Assembly: GCF_036227565.1 (NCBI RefSeq)
Contig: NZ_CP109460.1
Location: 5,394,001 to 5,458,000, forward strand
Length of the DNA: 64,000 bases
Source: Streptomyces sp. NBC_01454
GTDB taxonomy: Bacteria; Actinomycetota; Actinomycetes; Streptomycetales; Streptomycetaceae
Direction of reading: 5' to 3'
Program-made: the position numbers and the translations under genes
Shown here: one piece after another, positions 1 through 7,890 of the stretch
Layout: the number at the start of each line of letters is the position of its first letter
Numbering within the stretch: the stretch's first letter is position 1
The notes under the pieces: generated by a model
The model's database searches: none
Seen by the model: the letters and a program-made list of their open reading frames with translations, nothing else
What the model was told of the DNA's origin: nothing

Positions 1-1
1 G

Positions 2-3000
2 CACTGCCCGCTGGTGGACCCGGTCCTGCCGGCGCTGCGGACGGCCCTGGCCGGACTCGCACCCCGCTCGCCCAAGGTGCCGTTGTACTCGACGGTCGTC
101 GACGCCGGTGTCACCCCCGCCTTCGACGCCGACTACTGGTGCGACAACCTGCGCCGCCCGGTGCGGTTCGCCGAGGCGGTGGCCGCCGCGGCCGCCGACC
201 GGCACGTGGTCTTCACCGAGATCTCCCCGCACCCCGTCGTCACCCACTCCGTCGAACGGAGCCTGGCCGGGCTCGCCACCGACCCCGTCGTCCTGCCCAC
301 GCTGCGCCGTGACGAGGACGAGCAGACCACGCTGCGCACCCAGCTCGCCGCCGCCCACTGCGCCGGTGTGCCGGTGAACTGGCGGTACCTGTACGACGAC
401 GGCAACCTCGTGGACGCCCCCACCGTCACCTTCGACCGCCGCCACCACTGGGCCGACGCCGCGCCGGTCTCCGCGCCGGCCACCGAGGCGCCCGGGGCCC
501 CGCTGCCCGGCCGGCACAGCGAGTTCCCCGGCGAACCCGTGCGGCACTGCTGGCGCGCCGACGCCGGTACCGAGGCGCTGCCCTGGCTCGCCGACCACAA
601 GGTGCACGACAACCCGGTCTTCCCCGGAGCGGCGCACTGCGGACTGGCCCTGGCGGCCGCCTGTGAGGTGTTCGGCGCGGCACCCGACGAGGTGGAGGTC
701 ACCGACGTCCACTTCGAGCAACTGCTGCGGCTGGGCCCGCAGACCGAGGTCTCCACCGTCGTCACCCTGACCGCACCGGACCGCGGGACGTGCGAGATCC
801 TCGCCCGCAACGAGAGCGGCGGCTGGGAACGGCAGGCCCGGGCGGTGCTGCACCGGCTGAGCGTGCGCCCCGAGCTGCGGCCGCGGTCCGTCGAGGCGAT
901 GAGCGTGCGCCATCCGCTGGCGGTGGAGCCCTCGGCGCTCTACGACAGCCTGCGCCGGCGCGGTCTGGAACACGGCCCGGCCTTCAACGGCGTGCGCGAA
1001 CTGCACACCGGACGCCACAACGACAGCTTCTGGGCCAGGGTCGCCGTGCCGCCGCAGGCGGACACCCCGCCGTCCGGGCTGCCGCTGCACCCCGTCCTGC
1101 TCGACCTGTGCGCCCAGCTCGCCGTGGCGCCGCTGATCAACGAGGAGGACTCGGCGCTGGTGCTGCCGGTGCGGATGCAGGCGCTGCGCATCCTGGGCGA
1201 CCCCGCGAGCGCCGTGTACTGCCACGCACACGTCAGCGAGATCACCCCGGAGGCGATAGTCGCGAACGTGCGCCTCCTGGACGACGGCGGCGCCGTGGTC
1301 CTCGTCGTCAACGGGCTGCGGTTCGCCCGGCGGGCGGCGCGGACCGCGGCGGCGTTCGACGACTGGCTGCTGGAGATCGGCTGGCAGCAGGCCCCCCGGG
1401 TGACGCCGGACGGCGGCCGGGCACCGGGCAGTTGGGTCGTCGTCGGCGAGGCGGACGGCGCGGCCCAGACCCTGGCCGCCGCGCTGCGCAAGCACTGCGC
1501 CCGCACGGTGGTCTGGGACCGCGCGCTCGACGACGGCTCCCTCACCTCGTTCCGCGACGCCCTCACCGGCCGCCTGGCCGCGACCCTGGAAGCCCCGCGC
1601 GGCGTGGTGCTGCTCTGCGGGCCCCCGGACGGCGAGGACCCGACGGGACGGTCCCTGCGGCGCACCCGCCGGCTGCTGGGCGCGCTGCAGTCGCTCGCCG
1701 CCACCACCACCGGCGCGCCCCGCCTGTACGTCGTCACCCGCGGGGCCCGCGGCGTCGTACCGGGGGACGAGGTCGACCTCGGCCAGAGCGCGCTGCGCGG
1801 GCTGCTGCGGGTCGGCGCGCTGGAACACCCCGAGGTCCGGCCGGTGTCGGTGGACACCGGCGCCCAGGACGCCGCACCCGAGGAGGTGGCCCTGGAACTG
1901 CTCGCCGACGCGGCCGATGACGAGGTCGCGCTGCGGGCCGGCAGCCGGTACGTGGCCCGGCTGGCACACGCCCCGACCGCCGGCGCACCGGACCGTGCCG
2001 CGACCGCCTGCACCGTGCAGCACGGGGTGGACGGGTTCCGGCTGCGCGCCTCCCGGCTCGGCGATCTGTCGAGTCTGGAGTACGCGGCCACCCCGCGGCG
2101 CGCCCCCCGGCCCGGCGAGGTCGAGGTCAAGGTCACCGCCGCCGGCCTCAACTTCCGTGACGTGCTCACCGCCATGGGCCTGCTCCCCGGCGATCTGGAC
2201 GTCCGCTACCGGATCGGCTTCGAGTGCTCCGGTGTGGTCAGCGCGGTCGGCGAGGGGGTGGAGCGGGTGCGGGTCGGCGACGAGGTGATCGCGGTCGATC
2301 TGCGCGGCGGGGCCTTCGGTTCGTTCCTGACCCTGCCCGCCGAGACGGTCGCCCCCATCCCGTTCGGCATCGGCCCGGTGGCCGCGGCCGGACTGCCGAT
2401 CGCCTTCCTGACCGCCTGGTACTCCCTGCGGACGGTCGCCAGGCTCACCGCGGGGGAGCGGGTGCTGATCCACTCCGCCACCGGCGGCACGGGTCTGGCG
2501 GCGATCGCGGTGGCCCGCCTGCTGGGCGCCGAGGTGCTGGCCACGGCCGGCAGCGAGGACAAGCGCCGCTATCTGCGCGGCATGGGCATCCGCCACGTCA
2601 TGGACTCCCGGACCCTGGAGTTCGGCGAACGCACCCGGGAGGCGACCAACGGCGAGGGCGTCGACGTGGTCCTCAACTCGCTGTCCGGGGCGGCCATCCG
2701 CACCGGCCTGGAGACACTGCGCCCGTTCGGCCGCTTCGTGGAGCTGGGGGTGCGCGACATCATGGCGGACGCCCCGCTCGGAATGCTGCCGCTGCGGCAC
2801 AACGTCACCCTGAGCACCGTCGACCTCATCGAGCTCCAGCGCAACCGGCCCGACACCTTCGCGTCGGTGTGGCGCGAGGTGCTCGGCGCGTTCGAGGAGG
2901 GCCGGCTCAAGCCCCTGCACTGCACGGAGTATCCGCTGTCCGAGGCCACCACGGTCTTCCGCACCATGGCGGCCGCCGACCACGTCGGCAAGCTGGTGCT

Positions 3001-4132
3001 GACCGTGCCCGGCACCGGCGACGCCCCGGCGGTGCTGCCCGATCTGGAGATGCCGGTGCAGGAGGGCGGGGCGTACATCGTCACCGGCGGACTGGGCGGC
3101 CTCGGCCTGGCCACGGCGAAGTGGCTCGCGGGCCACGGCGCCGGCCATGTCGTGCTCAACGGCCGCTCCGCCCCGGCGCCCGATGTCGCACAGACGCTGG
3201 CCACGACGGTCGGCCGGACCGCCAAGGTGTCGGTGGTCCTCGGTGACATCGCCGATCCGGGCACCGCGGAGCGCCTGGTGTCCACCGCGGTGACCGACGG
3301 CTTCCGGCTGCACGGTGTGGTGCACTGCGCCATGGTGCTGGACGACGCCGTGATCACCAATGTCGCCGACGACCAGCTGAAGCGGGTGTGGCTGCCGAAG
3401 GTGGCCGGTGCCTGGCACCTCCACCACGCCACCGCGAACCATCCCCTGGACTGGTTCGCGGCGTTCTCCTCCATGGCCTCGCTGCTGGGCAACCCCGGGC
3501 AGGGCGTCTATGCCGCGGCGAACTCCTGGCTCGACGGGTTCGCCGCCTGGCGCTCCGCACAGGGCATGCCCACGGTGGCGGTCAACTGGGGCCCGTGGGG
3601 CGAGATCGGTGTCGCCACCGACTTCAGCCGCCGCGGATACCGCACCATTCCCACCGACCAGGGACTGGCGGCCCTGCACACGCTGTTGTCCCACCGGCGG
3701 GTGCAGACCGGGGTGATTCCCGGCCCGCCGGAAACCTGGGTGCCGCCCGCCGGCCGGCACCTCCCGTTCTTCAGCGCGATGTCCGGTGAGGTCCCGCCGG
3801 AGGAGCAGAATGTGGCCGCGTCACAGAACACGGAGGACATTCGTGCCCAACTCGCCGCCCTGCCCACCGGCCTGGCGCGACGGTCCGCTCTGGAAGACCA
3901 TATCGCGGGCCATGTCCGCGATGTTCTCCGGCTGGGGAAAAGCTCTCTCGATCCGCAGACCCCGCTGAAGTCCCTGGGATTCGACTCGCTGTTGGCGATG
4001 GAATTGCGGGTGCGCCTCGACCGCTCTTTCTCCCTCGCCCTGCCGAGAAACTTCGTCTGGGAACACCCGACGCTGGCCGCACTCGCGGCCGGCATCGCGG
4101 AACAGCTGGGACTGGATTTGCCGGCGGCTTAG
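2..4132 (+). CDS. Type I polyketide synthase, C-terminal part (AT end-DH-ER-KR-ACP), 5' truncated by window
   Basis: This is the last part of a modular or iterative type I PKS, which extends a polyketide chain and here would fully reduce the beta-carbon. It is open to the window edge, so the KS and most of the AT lie upstream. Visible in order: the AT C-terminus (HCPL with the likely catalytic His, then YWCDNLRRPVRF, residues 1-90); a DH of the HxxxDxxxxP type (His near residue 195, HPVLLD Asp near 360); a pseudo-KR structural region (about 465-660); an ER with LNFRDVL and a GGTG nucleotide loop (about 675-990); a KR with TGGLGGLG, an LDD motif (B-type, predicting a D-hydroxyl intermediate) and SSxxS...YAAAN (about 1020-1240); and an ACP with LGFDSLLAMEL (about 1290-1365). 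The DH sequence resembles MAS-like or iterative synthases more than macrolide modules. There is no thioesterase, so release or transfer must happen elsewhere. Confidence 0.95.
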   Translation, partial: HCPLVDPVLPALRTALAGLAPRSPKVPLYSTVVDAGVTPAFDADYWCDNLRRPVRFAEAVAAAAADRHVVFTEISPHPVVTHSVERSLAGLATDPVVLPTLRRDEDEQTTLRTQLAAAHCAGVPVNWRYLYDDGNLVDAPTVTFDRRHHWADAAPVSAPATEAPGAPLPGRHSEFPGEPVRHCWRADAGTEALPWLADHKVHDNPVFPGAAHCGLALAAACEVFGAAPDEVEVTDVHFEQLLRLGPQTEVSTVVTLTAPDRGTCEILARNESGGWERQARAVLHRLSVRPELRPRSVEAMSVRHPLAVEPSALYDSLRRRGLEHGPAFNGVRELHTGRHNDSFWARVAVPPQADTPPSGLPLHPVLLDLCAQLAVAPLINEEDSALVLPVRMQALRILGDPASAVYCHAHVSEITPEAIVANVRLLDDGGAVVLVVNGLRFARRAARTAAAFDDWLLEIGWQQAPRVTPDGGRAPGSWVVVGEADGAAQTLAAALRKHCARTVVWDRALDDGSLTSFRDALTGRLAATLEAPRGVVLLCGPPDGEDPTGRSLRRTRRLLGALQSLAATTTGAPRLYVVTRGARGVVPGDEVDLGQSALRGLLRVGALEHPEVRPVSVDTGAQDAAPEEVALELLADAADDEVALRAGSRYVARLAHAPTAGAPDRAATACTVQHGVDGFRLRASRLGDLSSLEYAATPRRAPRPGEVEVKVTAAGLNFRDVLTAMGLLPGDLDVRYRIGFECSGVVSAVGEGVERVRVGDEVIAVDLRGGAFGSFLTLPAETVAPIPFGIGPVAAAGLPIAFLTAWYSLRTVARLTAGERVLIHSATGGTGLAAIAVARLLGAEVLATAGSEDKRRYLRGMGIRHVMDSRTLEFGERTREATNGEGVDVVLNSLSGAAIRTGLETLRPFGRFVELGVRDIMADAPLGMLPLRHNVTLSTVDLIELQRNRPDTFASVWREVLGAFEEGRLKPLHCTEYPLSEATTVFRTMAAADHVGKLVLTVPGTGDAPAVLPDLEMPVQEGGAYIVTGGLGGLGLATAKWLAGHGAGHVVLNGRSAPAPDVAQTLATTVGRTAKVSVVLGDIADPGTAERLVSTAVTDGFRLHGVVHCAMVLDDAVITNVADDQLKRVWLPKVAGAWHLHHATANHPLDWFAAFSSMASLLGNPGQGVYAAANSWLDGFAAWRSAQGMPTVAVNWGPWGEIGVATDFSRRGYRTIPTDQGLAALHTLLSHRRVQTGVIPGPPETWVPPAGRHLPFFSAMSGEVPPEEQNVAASQNTEDIRAQLAALPTGLARRSALEDHIAGHVRDVLRLGKSSLDPQTPLKSLGFDSLLAMELRVRLDRSFSLALPRNFVWEHPTLAALAAGIAEQLGLDLPAA

Positions 4133-4150
4133 CCGCAGCGTTTCCGCGGC

Positions 4151-4185
4151 AACGCCCGGCGGGCGGCACCTGCCCGCCGGGCGTT
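4151..4185 (+). terminator. Strong hairpin after the PKS gene
   Basis: A perfect 14-bp inverted repeat (arms 4151-4164 and 4172-4185, 7-nt loop) lies 18 bases after the PKS stop codon. It has no clear T-run, as is common for Streptomyces terminators. It suggests the PKS is the last gene of its transcript. Confidence 0.7.
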
Positions 4186-4685
4186 CGCCCTGCCCCCGTG
4201 ACGGGTGTGGTCACGGCGCTCCTGGCGCCCTGAACTCCATGCCCTGGAAGCGTCGTTGGACGTCAGGAGCGGGCCCCCACGCAGGGCGCCCGGCCCGCCG
4301 ACACCCCCACGCCGCCGAAGCACTCCGGCCCGGCCGGTGCAAAACCGTCGGAATTCCTGATACATTCTCGCCGCCACCTTACCGGTGCCACCTTGCGCAT
4401 TTCCGTCACCTGCATCGCCGGAAATGCGCAACCGTTTTTTTATGGTCATAGTATTTCACTCCGCCCCCTCCCCGGCTGCTCCCTTCGCTGCACTGTGCGC
4501 CTTCCGGACAGGCATACGCACTGCTTGAATTGCAAGGGAAAGCAAAGCTGAAAAGAGGGCCGGTACACACCGGCGGCGCGGCGCACTTCGAAGGCCGCCA
4601 GGACAGCCCGAGCGATGCCGCTGGCAGTGCTTCATGAGGCGAAAGCGACATCGAAGTCCATGAGGTACACAGGAAAGGGGTAGTC
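4186..4685. other. Intergenic region, no gene seen
   Basis: No supported coding sequence lies here. The stretch from about 4430 to 4460 is unusually AT-rich for this genome (a run of T followed by tatggtcatagtattt), which could be promoter DNA for the ATP-binding protein gene. A good ribosome binding site (GGAAAGGGG, 4672-4680) ends the region. Confidence 0.4.
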
Positions 4686-5210
4686 ATGTTACCCACCACG
4701 ATGCATTCCGCCGAAGTCACTGTTGCCGTCCGGCATATCGCGAACTGGCCCCGGGAAAGAAGCGAGATCGTGCCCGCCGACTGCTGGAGTTCCGCGCCAC
4801 GTGTGGCCTTCCGGCTGCCGGCGCTGAAGCGGGCGGTGCCGGTGTGCCGCAGCCTGGCACGCGCCTGGCTCGACGGACAACGGATCCATGACGACGACAC
4901 CCGTTACCTCATGCTGCTCGTCCTGTCGGAACTGTGCACCAACGCGATCCAGTATTCCGCCGGCACCCGTGTCACCTGCCGGATATGGAGGTCAAAGGAC
5001 CTGCTGCACATCGAGGTGCACGACCGCGGGGGTTCGGCGTCGGTGCCCCGGGTGCGCCACCCGGGCGGGGAACAGGAACACGGCCGCGGTCTGGAGCTGG
5101 TGGCCATGTCCTCCGCGTGCTGGGGCCGCAGTATCGAGGCCGACAGCGGCTGCACGGTCTGGGCCGCGGTGCCGCTGTCGGCCGGAGTGCACCGGCGCAT
5201 GGTGCCGTAA
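4686..5210 (+). CDS. RsbW-like ATP-binding protein (HATPase_c_2 anti-sigma/regulatory kinase family)
   Basis: A 174-residue cytoplasmic protein of the GHKL ATPase fold, as found in Streptomyces anti-sigma-factor-like serine kinases. The N-box is SELCTNAIQYS (about residues 79-89), the G1 box is EVHDRGG (about 110-116) and the G2 glycine motif is HGRGLEL (about 134-140). The 50-residue N-terminal segment before the ATPase domain is not recognised. The ATG is preceded by GGAAAGGGG at good spacing. No anti-anti-sigma partner is adjacent, so the target cannot be read from context. It is convergent with the TPR regulator downstream. Function in PKS cluster regulation is possible but only inferred from position. 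Confidence 0.85.
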   Translation: MLPTTMHSAEVTVAVRHIANWPRERSEIVPADCWSSAPRVAFRLPALKRAVPVCRSLARAWLDGQRIHDDDTRYLMLLVLSELCTNAIQYSAGTRVTCRIWRSKDLLHIEVHDRGGSASVPRVRHPGGEQEHGRGLELVAMSSACWGRSIEADSGCTVWAAVPLSAGVHRRMVP

Positions 5211-5487
5211 GCCCCTTGAGGCCGTCCCCGGCGGCCCTCACCCCGCAACGCGCCCGCTCCCGTGGCCGGAGGCCGGCGTGCACCCCACGACCGAACACCA
5301 CAAGCGGCGCTCAGGACCGCCGGCCGGCGATCCGTACACCGTGCCGCTGCACCCCTCGGGGTGACTCCCTACAGCCGACGGCCGGCCGGCACCGGCTACC
5401 CCACCGCCTCCCCGCGGGCCGGGACGAGCCGCCCGGCCGTCGGCGCCGGGACTACCGGACTCTCTCCGCCGTGCCACCGCACCGCTG

Positions 5488-6882
5488 TCACCGCGATACC
5501 CGCATACCGCTCTCCAGGACGAGGGTGTCGAACGCGCGCACCGGCTCGGTGTCCCCGAACGGCCTCAGCTCGTCCTGGAAACTCTGCAGATACCGCTCCC
5601 CGAGCGCCGACTTCAGCCTGCCGAGCAGGGCCACCCCCTCCATCGCCGCCCGGCAGGCCTCCTCCACGTCGCCGGCCTGGGCCAGCACCGTGGCGAGCAG
5701 CAGCAGATCGATGGCCCGGCGGCGCACCCGGGTCCGCGGATGCCGGGCGAGTGCCTCTTCGGCCCGCCGGGCGGCCGGCCGCGGCTGCTTGAGATCCCGG
5801 TAGCAGTGCGCGAGTTCGTCGGCCAGATAGGCCCGGTCGAAATGTGCGATCCACTCGGGACCGTCCCCGGGGACGACCTGCGTCATCGCCTCCATCGCCT
5901 TGTCCGCCAGTATTTTGCACATCCTGGCGTCCCCGAGCATGGCGTAGCCGCGGGCCTCGGTGGCGTAGAACATCGCCTGCGCGGCCAGCGGCGCCCGCCC
6001 CCGGGTGCCCTCCTGCGCGGCCCGGGCGAGCTGCACCGCCTCCCGGGAACAGCCCGCGCCCACGGCGAGGTGACTCAGCCCGGCGGCCAGCACATAACCG
6101 CCGTAGCACCGGTCGTCCGCGGCCTGCGCGAGCCGCAGTGCCTGGATGTAATACCGCTGCGCCAGGCCCGGTTGCCCGATGTCCAGGGCCGTGTACCCGG
6201 CCAGCTCCGTCAGCCGGGCGGCCGCGGCGAACAACTGCCGTCCGGTGGTCTCCCCGTAGCTCCCGGCCATCAGCCCGGACAGCACACTGCTCAGACAGGA
6301 CACCACCACGGGCCGGACGTAGCCGCTGCCCACCCGGTGGTCGAGTTCGGCCAGCGCCTGGGTGGTCGCCCGGACCAGCTCCACATCGGTCATGCCCACC
6401 CGCGGCCCCAGCGGCCGGTGGCGCGCCACCTGGGGATCGGGGGAGCTGATCAGCCAGTCCCTGCTGGGTTCCACCAGCGCCGACGCGGTCATGGCCGAAC
6501 GTGACAAAAGCCCCCTTGATTCGGCGTCCATGTGCCATAGTTCACGGACCTGTTCCAGTGCGTCGTCCACCGTGGCGGCGAAGTGGAGACCGACCCCGCA
6601 GGTCACGCTGTTGCCGTTGGCCATGCCGATCTCTTCGGTCGAGACCGTGCGGCCGAGTTTGCCGCTCAGTGCCTCGGCGATGACGGCCGGCACCCGGCCG
6701 CGTGGCCGCTGACCGCTGAGCCACCGGCTCACGGAGGTCTTGTCGTACCGCAGATCCAGGCCCTGTGCTTCTCCCAGGACGTTCACCTGGCGCGCCAGCG
6801 CGGAGTTGGACAGTGAGGCTTCCTGGATGAGCGACCGCAGTCGTTGGTTGGTCTGACGCGCGACGAGTGGTCGGGCGGCCAT
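5488..6882 (-). CDS. NsdA-like TPR transcriptional regulator
   Basis: A 464-residue protein with an N-terminal helix-turn-helix-like region and a long alpha-helical TPR-type C-terminus. The N-terminal block (MAARPLVARQTNQRLRSLIQ, then LRYDKTSVSRWLSGQRPRGR and a GRTVSTEEIGMANGNS segment) is the signature of a Streptomyces family that I associate with NsdA, a negative regulator of differentiation and antibiotic production in S. coelicolor. The start is set at 6882 because GGAGG lies 8 bases upstream; an in-frame ATG further upstream (6909) lacks a comparable site. It is convergent with the ATP-binding protein gene. The regulated genes are not known from this window. Confidence 0.8.
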   Translation of the reverse strand: MAARPLVARQTNQRLRSLIQEASLSNSALARQVNVLGEAQGLDLRYDKTSVSRWLSGQRPRGRVPAVIAEALSGKLGRTVSTEEIGMANGNSVTCGVGLHFAATVDDALEQVRELWHMDAESRGLLSRSAMTASALVEPSRDWLISSPDPQVARHRPLGPRVGMTDVELVRATTQALAELDHRVGSGYVRPVVVSCLSSVLSGLMAGSYGETTGRQLFAAAARLTELAGYTALDIGQPGLAQRYYIQALRLAQAADDRCYGGYVLAAGLSHLAVGAGCSREAVQLARAAQEGTRGRAPLAAQAMFYATEARGYAMLGDARMCKILADKAMEAMTQVVPGDGPEWIAHFDRAYLADELAHCYRDLKQPRPAARRAEEALARHPRTRVRRRAIDLLLLATVLAQAGDVEEACRAAMEGVALLGRLKSALGERYLQSFQDELRPFGDTEPVRAFDTLVLESGMRVSR

Positions 6883-7244
6883 GGTTCGCCTCCAAGCACA
6901 TGCCGCCAACGGTTCACGTTGGCATATCCAGAGAGAACGGGATGGGTCAGTCTTTACCCAACAACCAGGACTGAATCGCGATGACCAAAGTCAAGTCGCC
7001 GCCTGGGCGTTGCGCGCAGTAGCACAGGTGCATCAAGGGGCTTCAGTCATGTGCCACTCACGCCGGCCTGTCCCGCGCGCTCCGGCCGAGCCCTCACCGC
7101 ACACCACCCCACACCGCGCACAACCACCCACCCCCGGGCGCCGCCTCCGCACCCCCCGTCACGCGTGCAGATTCCGGCCATGCGCCGGCACCACCCTCCG
7201 CCCCCGGCGCACCCCCCGCCGGTGCGCCGGGGAGCGGCCCGCGC
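6883..7244. other. Intergenic region, nothing recognised
   Basis: Between the divergently read start of the NsdA-like gene and the stop of the terD-like remnant I see no supported gene, RNA or clear terminator. The part near 6930-7030 may carry the promoter of the NsdA-like gene. The C-rich stretch at 7080-7230 is low complexity. Confidence 0.4.
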
Positions 7245-7762
7245 TCACTCCTCGACGTCTACCCCGTAGCCCCGTGCGAGCACGTCCAGCCCGTGGTCGT
7301 AGCTCTGCCCCACGGCCCGGAACCGCCGGCGCGGACCCCGGCGGTAGAGCTCCGTGAGGAGCAGGGTGCGCTCGGTGGTGGCGGCGTCGAGAGCGGACTG
7401 CGCGAGGGGGAGGGCGCTGCTGCCGCAGCCCGCGGTGATCTGGAGCGCGCCGACCTCGCCGAAGGTGCGGATGCCGTCGACGGCGGCCGCGATGACGACC
7501 TTGCGGCCGGCGGCCGGCAGCGCGCCGGGACGGACGGCGAGGGACTGCTCGGCCCGTCGGCCAGGAGGCGCACGGATCCGTCCGGGCTCTCCGGGGCGCC
7601 GTGGAAGAGGAAGTCCTCGTCGCAGGAGACCTGCTCGTCCTCGTCGACGAGGAAGGGCACCAGGTCCTCGCAGGTGGTCCGCTGCGCCCATGAGGCCGTG
7701 AGGTGCCAGACGGCCGAAAGCTGCTGGTCCGGCAGGTCGATGACGCCCCCTCGCGGAACCAC
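7245..7762 (-). pseudogene. TerD-family (tellurium resistance/stress) protein, frameshifted
   Basis: Two reading frames together give one TerD-type protein of about 170 residues. The first half (from a possible GTG at 7762: GGVIDLPDQQLSAVWHL, LVPFLVDEDEQV, CDEDFLFHGAPESPDGSVRL) runs into another frame near 7556-7563. The second half (EQSLAV, RKVVIAAAVDGIRTFGEVG, then DAATTERTLLLTELYRR, GQSYDHGLDVLARGYGVDVEE) continues one base out of phase. TerD proteins are calcium-binding stress proteins. The break is either a real single-base indel or a sequencing error; flanking sequence is intact on both sides, so the damage looks recent. Confidence 0.75.
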
Positions 7763-7890
7763 GAGCGGGCCCCGCCGCCCGGCGACCCAGCGCGGCAGGG
7801 GAGCGGGCGTGGGGGCGCCGCCCCCTCCGACGACAACGGCCCGACGGGGTGAGCGCCCCGCGCCCACACCGCCGGGCCCTGCTCCCGCTA

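Noticed and set aside
940..2175. Long open frames opposite or within the PKS gene
   Set aside because: They are high-GC shadow frames with Arg/Pro-rich or low-complexity sequence and no motif; the PKS domains fully explain the DNA.
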